Source: Alphaproteobacteria bacterium
Lineage (GTDB): Bacteria > Pseudomonadota > Alphaproteobacteria > CACIAM-22H2
DNA length: 5,203 bases
Assembly (NCBI GenBank): GCA_016869415.1
Contig: VGEI01000271.1
Coordinates: 1 to 5,203 of the forward strand
Direction of reading: 5' to 3'
Under the pieces are notes generated by a model. That model saw nothing but the letters and a program-made list of their open reading frames with translations. It searched no databases and was not told the origin of the DNA. Made by a program: the position numbers and the translations under genes. The stretch's first letter is position 1. Every line of letters starts with the position of its first letter. Below, in pieces: positions 1-5,203 of this stretch.

Positions 1-735
1 CTGCCGCAGATCTGCGATCCGCTTGCCGGTCTGTCGGTACCCCGGCATGTACAGAAAAAGATCAGCTTCACCGGCTACCTGCGCCGTTACGAAGAGCCGA
101 CGGTACGCCGCAGCTCTTTCCCGGGGCTGCCGACCGAGCCCTACATCCTCGTTACCACCGGCGGCGGCGGCGATGGCGAGGCGTTGATCGACTGGGTGTT
201 GCGCGCCTACGAATACGACAGGAACCTGCCGGCGAGGGCCCTGTTGGTGATGGGCCCCTTCATGCAGCCCGAGCTGCAGGGGGAATTCCTGCGCCGTGCG
301 GCGGCCCTCGACAAGGTCGAGGCCATCACCTTCGACGCGCACATCGAGGCACTGATGGCCCGCGCGGTCGGCGTGGTCGCCATGGGCGGCTACAACACGT
401 TCTGTGAGATCCTGTCCTTCGACCAGCGCGCCCTCGTGGTGCCACGCACGGCACCGCGGCTCGAGCAGTTCATCCGTGCCCGCCAGGCTCAGGAGCTCGG
501 CCTGGTCAGCACCCTGGTCGACGATGGCGTGCGCGACGCTACGGTGATGGCTGCCGCGCTGTGTCATCTGCCGAGTCAGCGACGCCCCTCCGAGGTCGTG
601 GTGCCGGGACTTCTAGACGGCCTCGATAACGTCGACCGTCTCGCTCGCCGCTGGCTTGACCGGCCGGCCAGCGAGCGCAAGCCCGCCCGTCGCCTCACTG
701 TCGTATCGGGCAACCGCGCCTCGGGCAGCCGTTAG
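1..735 (+). CDS. MurG-like glycosyltransferase (COG4671/GT28 type), 5'-truncated
   Basis: The reading frame is open from the first base to TAG at 733-735, giving 244 residues with the N-terminus outside the window. What remains is the nucleotide-sugar-binding C-terminal half of a GT-B glycosyltransferase. Visible landmarks are FTGYLRRY (23-30), which resembles the interdomain linker strand; a glycine-rich loop VTTGGGGDG (51-59) at the start of the C-terminal Rossmann domain; and MGGYNTFCEILSF (128-140) followed by VVPRTAPRLEQFIRA (147-161). This is the GGxNxxxE...P...EQ signature of MurG-type enzymes. E136 is the expected ribose-binding Glu and EQ at 155-156 the expected donor-contacting pair. 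The enzyme probably transfers a sugar from a nucleotide donor in the cytoplasm or at the inner membrane face. No membrane segment is seen. The closing segment from about residue 200 (PGLLDGLDNV, then a basic tail) lies beyond the core fold. Gene 2 follows after 38 bases on the same strand. It is related to, but clearly diverged from, the gene at 3771-4919. Donor and acceptor are unknown. Confidence 0.85.
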   Translation: MPQICDPLAGLSVPRHVQKKISFTGYLRRYEEPTVRRSSFPGLPTEPYILVTTGGGGDGEALIDWVLRAYEYDRNLPARALLVMGPFMQPELQGEFLRRAAALDKVEAITFDAHIEALMARAVGVVAMGGYNTFCEILSFDQRALVVPRTAPRLEQFIRARQAQELGLVSTLVDDGVRDATVMAAALCHLPSQRRPSEVVVPGLLDGLDNVDRLARRWLDRPASERKPARRLTVVSGNRASGSR

Positions 736-773
736 CCACTCGCTACGTCGACTGCGCTATAACGCGGGCAGCC

Positions 774-2033
774 ATGGCTGACAGCCTGCCCCACGATTCC
801 CCTGCTTCGGACCGGACGATCGCAGTCGTGGTCAAGGGGTGGCCGCGCCTCTCGGAAACCTTCATCGCCCGCGAACTCATTGGGCTCGAGGCGCGGGGTC
901 TGCGCTTGCGGCTCTATTCGCTGCGTCATCCGACGGACCGCAAGGTCCACGCGACTGCACGGGCACTGCAGGCCCCGGTTGCCTATCTTCCGGAGTATCT
1001 TTGGCGTGAGCCGCTTCGTGTCTGGCACGGCTGGTGGCGGGCCCGGCGCCTCGCCGGCTACGGCCATGCCTGCCGTCTTTGGCTGCGCGATCTCGCCCGC
1101 GACCTCACCCCCAACCGCATCCGGCGTTTTGGGCAGGCCTTGGTACTGGCGGCGGAGCTGCCGGACGACACGGGCCACCTCTACGCCCATTTCCTGCACA
1201 CGCCGGCCTCCGTGGCGCGATATGCTGCGCATCTCCGCGGCCTGAGCTGGAGCGTCTCGGCTCACGCCAAGGATATTTGGACCACCCCCGACTGGGAGAA
1301 GGCGGAGAAGCTCGCCGAAGCCGCCTGGGCCGTGACCTGCACCGGTGCCGGCCACACCCATCTGTGCGCCCTCGCGGACAAGAGGACCATCGAATTGGTC
1401 TACCATGGGCTGACCACCGAGGAGACGGCTCCAGCCAACCCAGCATCTGCTGGCTCGCCAGTGCGTCTGCTGACGGTCGGGCGGGCAGTGCCCAAGAAGG
1501 GCGTCGACGATCTGCTGCAGGCACTTGCCGCCTTGCCCGTTACCTGCGACTGGCGGCTTACCCACGTCGGCGGCGGACCGCTGCTCCCTTCCCTCAAACG
1601 CCGCGCCGACGAACTGGGGCTCGCCGCCCGCATCGAATGGCGTGGCGCGCGTGACGAGGATGAGGTGCGCGAGGCCTATCGCAGTGCCGACCTATTCATC
1701 CTCGCCAGCCGCATCGCCGCGGACGGCGATCGTGACGGCATCCCCAACGTGCTGGTCGAGGCGATGAGCCATCGCCTCCCGGTCCTTGCCACCACGGCCG
1801 GTGCGATTCCGGAGCTGGTTATCGATGGAACCGGCGTCCTTGTTCCGCCCAACGACCCCCCCGCCCTCGCCTCCGCGCTCGCCGCCCTGATCGCCGATCC
1901 GCAATACCGCCAGGCACTTGGCACCGCGGGCCATCGGCGCGTTCGGCAGGAGTTCGCTGCATCGCGCGGTCACGACCGTATTGCGGCTCTGCTCACCACT
2001 TCGCTATGCGTATCGCTTTCTACGCCCCGCTGA
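774..2033 (+). CDS. GT4-type glycosyltransferase (GT-B fold)
   Basis: This is a 419-residue protein, a normal length for GT4. The N-terminal domain opens with a strand and loop, VVVKGWPRLSETFIARE (18-34), typical of exopolysaccharide or colanic-acid-type glycosyltransferases where the SETF loop contacts the acceptor. HFLHTPASVARY (139-150) and SAHAKDIW (162-169) are also family-typical. The C-terminal donor domain has VGRAVPKKGVDDLLQAL (235-251), with lysines placed to bind the donor diphosphate, GGGP (266-269), and DGIPNVLVEAM (321-331). The last is the E-x7-E motif with Asp in the first position (D321, E329). It is expected to be a retaining transferase using a nucleotide sugar at the cytoplasmic side. 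The ATG at 774 is chosen because the first core strand begins about 15 residues later; the GTG at 828 would cut into that strand. The ribosome site is weak (GGG at 766-768). The last nine or so residues are read out of frame over the start of the next gene and are not part of the fold. Specific sugar unknown. Confidence 0.9.
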   Translation: MADSLPHDSPASDRTIAVVVKGWPRLSETFIARELIGLEARGLRLRLYSLRHPTDRKVHATARALQAPVAYLPEYLWREPLRVWHGWWRARRLAGYGHACRLWLRDLARDLTPNRIRRFGQALVLAAELPDDTGHLYAHFLHTPASVARYAAHLRGLSWSVSAHAKDIWTTPDWEKAEKLAEAAWAVTCTGAGHTHLCALADKRTIELVYHGLTTEETAPANPASAGSPVRLLTVGRAVPKKGVDDLLQALAALPVTCDWRLTHVGGGPLLPSLKRRADELGLAARIEWRGARDEDEVREAYRSADLFILASRIAADGDRDGIPNVLVEAMSHRLPVLATTAGAIPELVIDGTGVLVPPNDPPALASALAALIADPQYRQALGTAGHRRVRQEFAASRGHDRIAALLTTSLCVSLSTPR

Positions 2034-3175
2034 AGCCACCCGACCACCCTGTGCCTTCCGGAGACCGGCGCATGGCACGGCTGCTGATGACCGCGCTGAC
2101 GGGCGCCGGTCATTCGGTCGAGTTGGCTGCGCGGCTGCGTTCCTACGATCGGGACGGCCTGCCGGAACGCCAGGCCCGCCTCGCGGCTGTCGGCGGGCGG
2201 CTGGCGGCGCGCTTTGTCGAGCGCATGCGCCAGCGATCAACCAGCGAGCGGTCGCAGGTCTGGTTTACCTACCACCTCTATCACAAGGCCCCCGACTGGA
2301 TCGGCCCGCGAGTCGCGGTGGCGCTGGGTATTCCCTACATCGTCGCCGAGGCTTCGATCGCCGCGAAACGCGCTGGCGGCCCGTGGGGACTCGGTCACGA
2401 GGGTGCCATCGCCGCGCTCAGCCGCGCCGCGGCGGTGATCTCGCTGAATCCCGCCGACGAAGCTGGCATCGCGCCGTATGTCGCGGCACCGACACGGCTG
2501 CACCGCTTGAAACCATTCCTCGATGCGCAAGATTATCGCGCCGCGGCGCGCGTCCGCGCCGCGAACCGTATCGTGATAGGGCAGCGCTTCGGGCTCAACG
2601 AAGCGATGCCTTGGATTCTCGCCGTCGCCATGATGCGACCTGGCGACAAATTTGAATCCTACAAGGTCCTGGGCGAGGCGCTTCGACCGCTCCTGGGACA
2701 AAGCTGGTCGCTGCTCGTCGTGGGCGACGGACCGGCTTCCGCCGAGGTACGCGCCGCTCTCGCTTCCCTGGGCGGGCGGGTCTACTACGCCGGCGCCTTG
2801 CCGGAGAGCCAGCTTCCCGCCATCTACGCCGCTGCCGATCTCTATGTCTGGCCGGCGGTCAACGAAGCCTACGGCATGGCCTTGCTGGAGGCGCATGCCT
2901 CAGGCCTGCCCGTGGTCGCGGGTGCCTCGGGCGGCGTCGGCAGTATCGTCGCCGATCGGCGCACCGGCATGCTGGTGCCGCCGCGCGATCCGGCAGCCCT
3001 TGCCGCCGCCCTCCAGCCCCTCCTCGACGACGCAAGCACACGCCACGCTATGTCGCAGGCGGCGCTCACCAAGGTCGCGGCCGAGCACGACCTTCCAGCA
3101 GCCTCCAGAACGCTGGACGGCATTCTCAACGCCGCCCTGGCTGTCGGAAGGCGCGCACAACCGGTGAACCCGTGA
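2006..3175 (+). CDS. GT4-type glycosyltransferase, second of the operon
   Basis: This is a 389-residue GT-B glycosyltransferase. The N-terminus MRIAFYAPLKPPDHPVPSGD starts directly with the first beta-strand and a glycine/proline-rich acceptor-side loop, which fixes the start at 2006. YHLYHKAPDWIGP (89-101) falls in the N-terminal domain. The donor domain shows MMRPGDKFESYKVLGEAL (209-226), where R211 and K215 sit where donor-phosphate-binding residues are expected, then VVGDGP (238-243) and NEAYGMALLEAHASGLPVVAG (286-306). The last contains a canonical E-x7-E motif (E287, E295). It likely transfers a sugar from a nucleotide donor in the cytoplasm; linkage and substrate are unknown. Motif details and the N-terminal half differ strongly from the gene at 774-2033, so it is not a recent duplicate. 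No Shine-Dalgarno sequence precedes the ATG and the start lies 28 bases inside the upstream gene, so translation is probably coupled. It ends in a GTGA overlap with the phosphatase gene. Confidence 0.9.
   Translation: MRIAFYAPLKPPDHPVPSGDRRMARLLMTALTGAGHSVELAARLRSYDRDGLPERQARLAAVGGRLAARFVERMRQRSTSERSQVWFTYHLYHKAPDWIGPRVAVALGIPYIVAEASIAAKRAGGPWGLGHEGAIAALSRAAAVISLNPADEAGIAPYVAAPTRLHRLKPFLDAQDYRAAARVRAANRIVIGQRFGLNEAMPWILAVAMMRPGDKFESYKVLGEALRPLLGQSWSLLVVGDGPASAEVRAALASLGGRVYYAGALPESQLPAIYAAADLYVWPAVNEAYGMALLEAHASGLPVVAGASGGVGSIVADRRTGMLVPPRDPAALAAALQPLLDDASTRHAMSQAALTKVAAEHDLPAASRTLDGILNAALAVGRRAQPVNP
2542..2563. repeat. Perfect GC-only inverted repeat inside the gene at 2006-3175
   Basis: Two 9-base arms, CGCGGCGCG (2542-2550) and CGCGCCGCG (2555-2563), are perfect reverse complements around a 4-base CGTC loop. 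They could form a strong hairpin in DNA or mRNA. They lie in frame in an Ala/Arg-rich stretch (about residues 179-186, between the two GT-B domains) and are not followed by a T-run, so this is not an intrinsic terminator. The composition of a GC-rich Ala/Arg stretch may be a sufficient explanation. Confidence 0.45.
3163..3167 (+). promoter_or_regulatory. Shine-Dalgarno-like site for the GTG start at 3172
   Basis: GGTGA matches the distal part of the AGGAGGTGA ribosome-binding consensus and ends 4 bases before the GTG at 3172. Together with the 4-base stop/start overlap it supports that GTG as the phosphatase start. A stronger purine run, GGAAGG at 3146-3151, is about 20 bases away and too distant for this start. 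Confidence 0.4.
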
Positions 3176-3765
3176 CTACCCTCGCCCTTCTCCGCCACGC
3201 GCCGACCGAGTGGAACGCCGAACGCCGGTTGCAAGGCCGAGCGGATATCGCTCTGTCGGCAGCCGGGCGGGCCAGCCTCGCAGCACAGCGCCTGCCGGAT
3301 GAGGTTGCCAGCTTCCGCCATCTGGCCTCACCCCTCAAGCGCACGCGCGAGACAGCAGACCTCTTGGGTCTGAGCCCGCAGATCGACGACAGACTGGTAG
3401 AGATGGATTGGGGCCGTTACGAGGGCCGCGCCATCGCCGAACTGCGCCGCGAGCAGGGAGAGGCCTTCCTCGCCAACGAAGCGCGCGGCCTCGACTTCAC
3501 GCCGGAGGGGGGCGAGAGCCCGCGAGTCGTGCAGATGCGAGTGATGCCTCTGCTGGCGGAGATCGCCGGCCGCGGCGAACCGACTCTCGCCATCACTCAT
3601 CGTGGCGTCATCCGCGCTATCTACGCCCGGGCGACGGGCTGGGACATGCGCGGCGAGGCGCCGCACGAGCTCGACCTCTACGCCTTGCAGATCTTCACCC
3701 TGGGTGCCCGCGGCGAGCCGGCGCTGGCCCGACTCAACGTGCCGCTGGCGGCGCGGCAGGTCTGA
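3172..3765 (+). CDS. Histidine phosphatase family protein (phosphoglycerate mutase-like)
   Basis: This is a 197-residue single-domain protein of the usual length for the branch-1 histidine phosphatase superfamily. All catalytic elements are present: LLRHAPTEWN (6-15) holds R8 and the phospho-accepting H9; SPLKRTRETA (53-62) provides the second phosphate-pocket Arg, R57; VEMDWGRYEG (76-85) provides the likely proton donor E77; and ITHRGVIRAI (141-150) provides the second His, H143. The usual RHG is RHA here, a mild variation. NEARGLDFTPEGGESPR (102-118) lies in the cap region. It probably hydrolyses a phosphomonoester in the cytoplasm. The name phosphoglycerate mutase should not be taken literally, since the family also includes CobC-type phosphatases. 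Its place between glycosyltransferase genes suggests a sugar-phosphate or a phosphorylated acceptor as substrate, which is inference. The GTG start overlaps the upstream stop codon as GTGA; the next gene begins 5 bases after its stop. Confidence 0.9.
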   Translation: MTTLALLRHAPTEWNAERRLQGRADIALSAAGRASLAAQRLPDEVASFRHLASPLKRTRETADLLGLSPQIDDRLVEMDWGRYEGRAIAELRREQGEAFLANEARGLDFTPEGGESPRVVQMRVMPLLAEIAGRGEPTLAITHRGVIRAIYARATGWDMRGEAPHELDLYALQIFTLGARGEPALARLNVPLAARQV

Positions 3766-3770
3766 CGGCG

Positions 3771-4919
3771 ATGGCGAGGCGCATAATGATTCATGTTCAG
3801 CATCTGCTGGGCACCGGTCATTTCCGGCGGGCAGCGGCGATCGCCAACGCCCTGGCGGCGGCGGGGCACGAGGTGGAAGTCGTATCCGGCGGGATGGCAC
3901 TGTCACATCCCAGCACCGGGGGAGCCCGTCTCCTCCAGCTGCCGGCGATGCGGGCGAGCGATGCCGGCTTCAAGTCCTTTGTCGACGAGCAAGGGCGGCC
4001 GATCGGCGGCGACTGGAAGGCGCGGCGGCGTGACATTCTGCTCGCCTGTTTTGCCTCCTTCCGGCCGGACGTTCTGATCACCGAGCTGTTCCCCTTCGGG
4101 CGCCGCCAACTCGAATTCGAGCTTCTGCCGCTGCTAGCGGCCGCGCGCGCGCAGTCGCCCCGTCCGTTGCTCCTCTGCTCCCTGCGGGACGTCCTGGTGC
4201 CGCCGCACGATCCCGAGAAGGTGGCGCGTGCGCTTGAGCGGGCGCAAGTCTATGACCGCGTTCTGGTCCACGGGGATCCGGCGCTTATCGACTTGTCAGC
4301 GAGCTATCCGGCAGCGCGGATCCTGGGCGAGCGCGTCGTCTACACCGGCTATATCGCAGCACCGCCTTCGTCGGATCCGCCCGGGAACGACGGGCTGGAC
4401 GAGATCGTCGTCTCCAGCGGCGGCGCGGCTGTGGGCGGGCACCTGCTTGAGACCGCCCTCGCCGCCCAGGCGTTACTCGAGCCGGGCCGGCGCTGGCGAC
4501 TGCTGCTCGGAGCCGACCTGCCGGGGGAGATTCGCGAGCGGCTGCTGGCTCGCCGCGGACCCCTGACGATTGTCGAGGCTGCGCGACCCGACTTTCCCGG
4601 CCTACTGCGCCGCTGCCATGTCTCGCTGTCGCAGGCGGGCTACAATACGGTGATGGATATCGTTCAGGCCAAAGCGCGGGCGGTCCTGGTGCCTTTCGCG
4701 ACCGGAAGCGAAACCGAGCAGACCCGGCGCGCCGCTGCCCTCGCGGCGCGCGGCTGGGCCACCGTCGTCAACGAGACGCAGCTCGATGCCCCCCGGCTTG
4801 CGGCTGCCGTCGGCCAGGCCGCAGGCCGTGCCCGGCCGGACACGACGGCCTTGCGCCGCGACGGAGTTGCCGAGACCGTGCGCCTGATCGGGACGCTTCG
4901 GGCGGAGCGGGCCGTATGA
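3771..4919 (+). CDS. MurG-like glycosyltransferase (COG4671 type), complete
   Basis: This is a 382-residue GT-B enzyme with both domains. The N-terminal domain has HVQHLLGTGHFRRAAAIA (8-25), whose GTGH loop replaces the glycine-rich acceptor loop of MurG, then SGGM (39-42), ITELFPFGRRQLEFELLPLL (103-122), CSLRDVLV (136-143) and VLVHGDP (164-170). The linker strand is VVYTGY (189-194). The C-terminal donor domain has VVSSGGAAVGG (213-223) and SLSQAGYNTVMDIV (285-298) followed by VPF...ETEQTRRA (308-321). The residue equivalent to the ribose-binding Glu of MurG is Asp here (D296). It is expected to use a nucleotide sugar at the cytoplasmic membrane face; donor and acceptor are unknown. There is no membrane segment. 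The start is either 3771 or the in-frame ATG at 3786, five residues later, which has a better ribosome site; 3771 is given as the longer form. It shares fold and signature with the partial gene at 1-735, giving the locus two enzymes of this class. Its stop overlaps the next start as ATGA. Confidence 0.9.
   Translation: MARRIMIHVQHLLGTGHFRRAAAIANALAAAGHEVEVVSGGMALSHPSTGGARLLQLPAMRASDAGFKSFVDEQGRPIGGDWKARRRDILLACFASFRPDVLITELFPFGRRQLEFELLPLLAAARAQSPRPLLLCSLRDVLVPPHDPEKVARALERAQVYDRVLVHGDPALIDLSASYPAARILGERVVYTGYIAAPPSSDPPGNDGLDEIVVSSGGAAVGGHLLETALAAQALLEPGRRWRLLLGADLPGEIRERLLARRGPLTIVEAARPDFPGLLRRCHVSLSQAGYNTVMDIVQAKARAVLVPFATGSETEQTRRAAALAARGWATVVNETQLDAPRLAAAVGQAAGRARPDTTALRRDGVAETVRLIGTLRAERAV
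3773..3779 (+). promoter_or_regulatory. Candidate Shine-Dalgarno favouring the ATG at 3786
   Basis: GGCGAGG ends 6 bases before the in-frame ATG at 3786, an almost ideal placement. The competing ATG at 3771 has only GCAGGT (3756-3761) at 9 bases spacing. Both sites are plausible; choosing 3786 removes only MARRI from the N-terminus. Confidence 0.4.
4904..4907 (+). promoter_or_regulatory. Shine-Dalgarno site for the deacetylase-like gene
   Basis: GGAG lies within the end of the preceding gene, 8 bases before the ATG at 4916. It supports that start along with the ATGA stop/start overlap. Confidence 0.5.
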
Positions 4920-5203
4920 GCTGGAGCGATCTCGCCCGCGAGCTCGATGCCTGGGCCGCCGCCGGGCGCGTCGCCCAGTTCTGGTGGCGCGACGACGATG
5001 CCGCCGACGCGACGGACGCGCTGGAGCGGCTGGTCGCGCTGCACGGCCGGCACAACGTGCCGCTGCTGCTGGCTGTGATCCCGGCCCGGGCTCAGGCGCG
5101 GCTTGCCGACAGGCTGCGCGGCGAAGCGGGGATTGTTGTCTGCCAGCACGGCTGGGCGCATTTCAATCATTCGCCGCCCGGCCGGGCGAAAGCCGAACTC
5201 GGG
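4916..5203 (+). CDS. Polysaccharide deacetylase-like protein, 3'-truncated
   Basis: The frame is open from ATG 4916 to the window end with no stop, giving 96 residues of an incomplete protein. FWWRDDDA (22-29) fits NodB-homology motif 1, where paired Asp residues supply the catalytic base and a metal ligand. QHGWAHFNH (77-85) fits motif 2, whose H78-x3-H82 would complete the metal site. The segment between, NVPLLLAVIPARA (47-59), has the beta-strand pattern of the (beta/alpha) barrel. The family (carbohydrate esterase 4-like) removes N- or O-acetyl groups from sugars using a divalent metal. There is no signal peptide: the N-terminus is polar and helical (SDLARELDAW), so it probably acts in the cytoplasm on a precursor rather than on exported polymer, unlike many chitin or peptidoglycan deacetylases. 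The remaining motifs lie beyond the window, so activity cannot be judged. The ATGA overlap with the glycosyltransferase gene and a GGAG site 8 bases upstream support the start. Confidence 0.8.
   Translation, partial: MSWSDLARELDAWAAAGRVAQFWWRDDDAADATDALERLVALHGRHNVPLLLAVIPARAQARLADRLRGEAGIVVCQHGWAHFNHSPPGRAKAELG

Noticed and set aside
736..773. Possible promoter in the 38-base gap, with TATAAC at 758-763 resembling a -10 box
   Set aside because: No -35-like sequence sits at a proper distance and the gap is very short; a chance match is the simpler reading, although an internal promoter is not excluded.
732..1565. A 277-codon minus-strand open frame antisense to the first GT4 gene
   Set aside because: The translation is low-complexity Gly/Arg/Pro-rich text with no recognisable motif, and the plus strand carries a well-supported glycosyltransferase. 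Long antisense frames are expected in high-GC coding DNA.
2237..2896. A 219-codon minus-strand open frame antisense to the second GT4 gene
   Set aside because: No recognisable domain, and it mirrors codons of a gene with clear GT4 motifs; a composition artefact.
3408..3770. In-frame 5' extension of the second MurG-like gene to position 3408
   Set aside because: These 121 codons lie entirely over the phosphatase gene in another frame and are Arg/Ala/Pro-rich, while the conserved N-terminal strand and GTGH loop begin just after 3771.
3328..3906. A minus-strand open frame spanning the phosphatase gene and the start of the next gene
   Set aside because: It crosses two well-supported genes and their junction, and the translation has no family features.
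4110..4121. Perfect 12-base palindrome CTCGAATTCGAG
   Set aside because: It lies inside the conserved LEFEL-coding segment of the glycosyltransferase, is a single copy, and is explained by codon choice.
1..5203. Search by eye for tRNA or rRNA genes, CRISPR repeats, insertion-sequence ends, riboswitches and intrinsic terminators
   Set aside because: Nothing found: coding sequence covers almost the whole window and no hairpin followed by a T-run is visible.

Overview
The window is a dense, GC-rich, single-strand (+) run of six genes, cut at both ends. It is part of one polysaccharide or glycolipid biosynthesis locus. High GC, strong G/C preference at third codon positions, and the gene types and motifs suggest an alphaproteobacterium, perhaps a member of the Rhodospirillales. 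That placement comes from familiarity with similar clusters; no 16S or housekeeping marker is present to confirm it.

Layout, left to right: (1) 1-735, the C-terminal half of a MurG-like (GT28-type fold, COG4671-like) glycosyltransferase; (2) 774-2033, a GT4-type GT-B glycosyltransferase; (3) 2006-3175, a second, different GT4-type glycosyltransferase overlapping gene 2 by 28 bases; (4) 3172-3765, a histidine phosphatase (phosphoglycerate mutase-like superfamily) with a GTG start, overlapping gene 3 by 4 bases; (5) 3771-4919, a complete COG4671-like glycosyltransferase of 382 residues; (6) 4916-5203, the N-terminal part of a polysaccharide deacetylase-like protein, overlapping gene 5 by an ATGA junction.

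The overlaps and gaps (38 nt, -28, -4, +5, -4) indicate one translationally coupled operon. No terminator, convincing promoter, RNA gene, mobile element or CRISPR is visible, and no stretch over 300 bases lacks a gene. The likely joint function is sequential transfer of nucleotide-activated sugars onto a cytoplasmic acceptor by four GT-B enzymes, with a phosphatase and a deacetylase acting on the donor, acceptor or product. None of the visible proteins has a signal peptide or obvious membrane segment, so export and polymerisation genes, if they belong to the system, lie outside the window. The final product cannot be read from the sequence.
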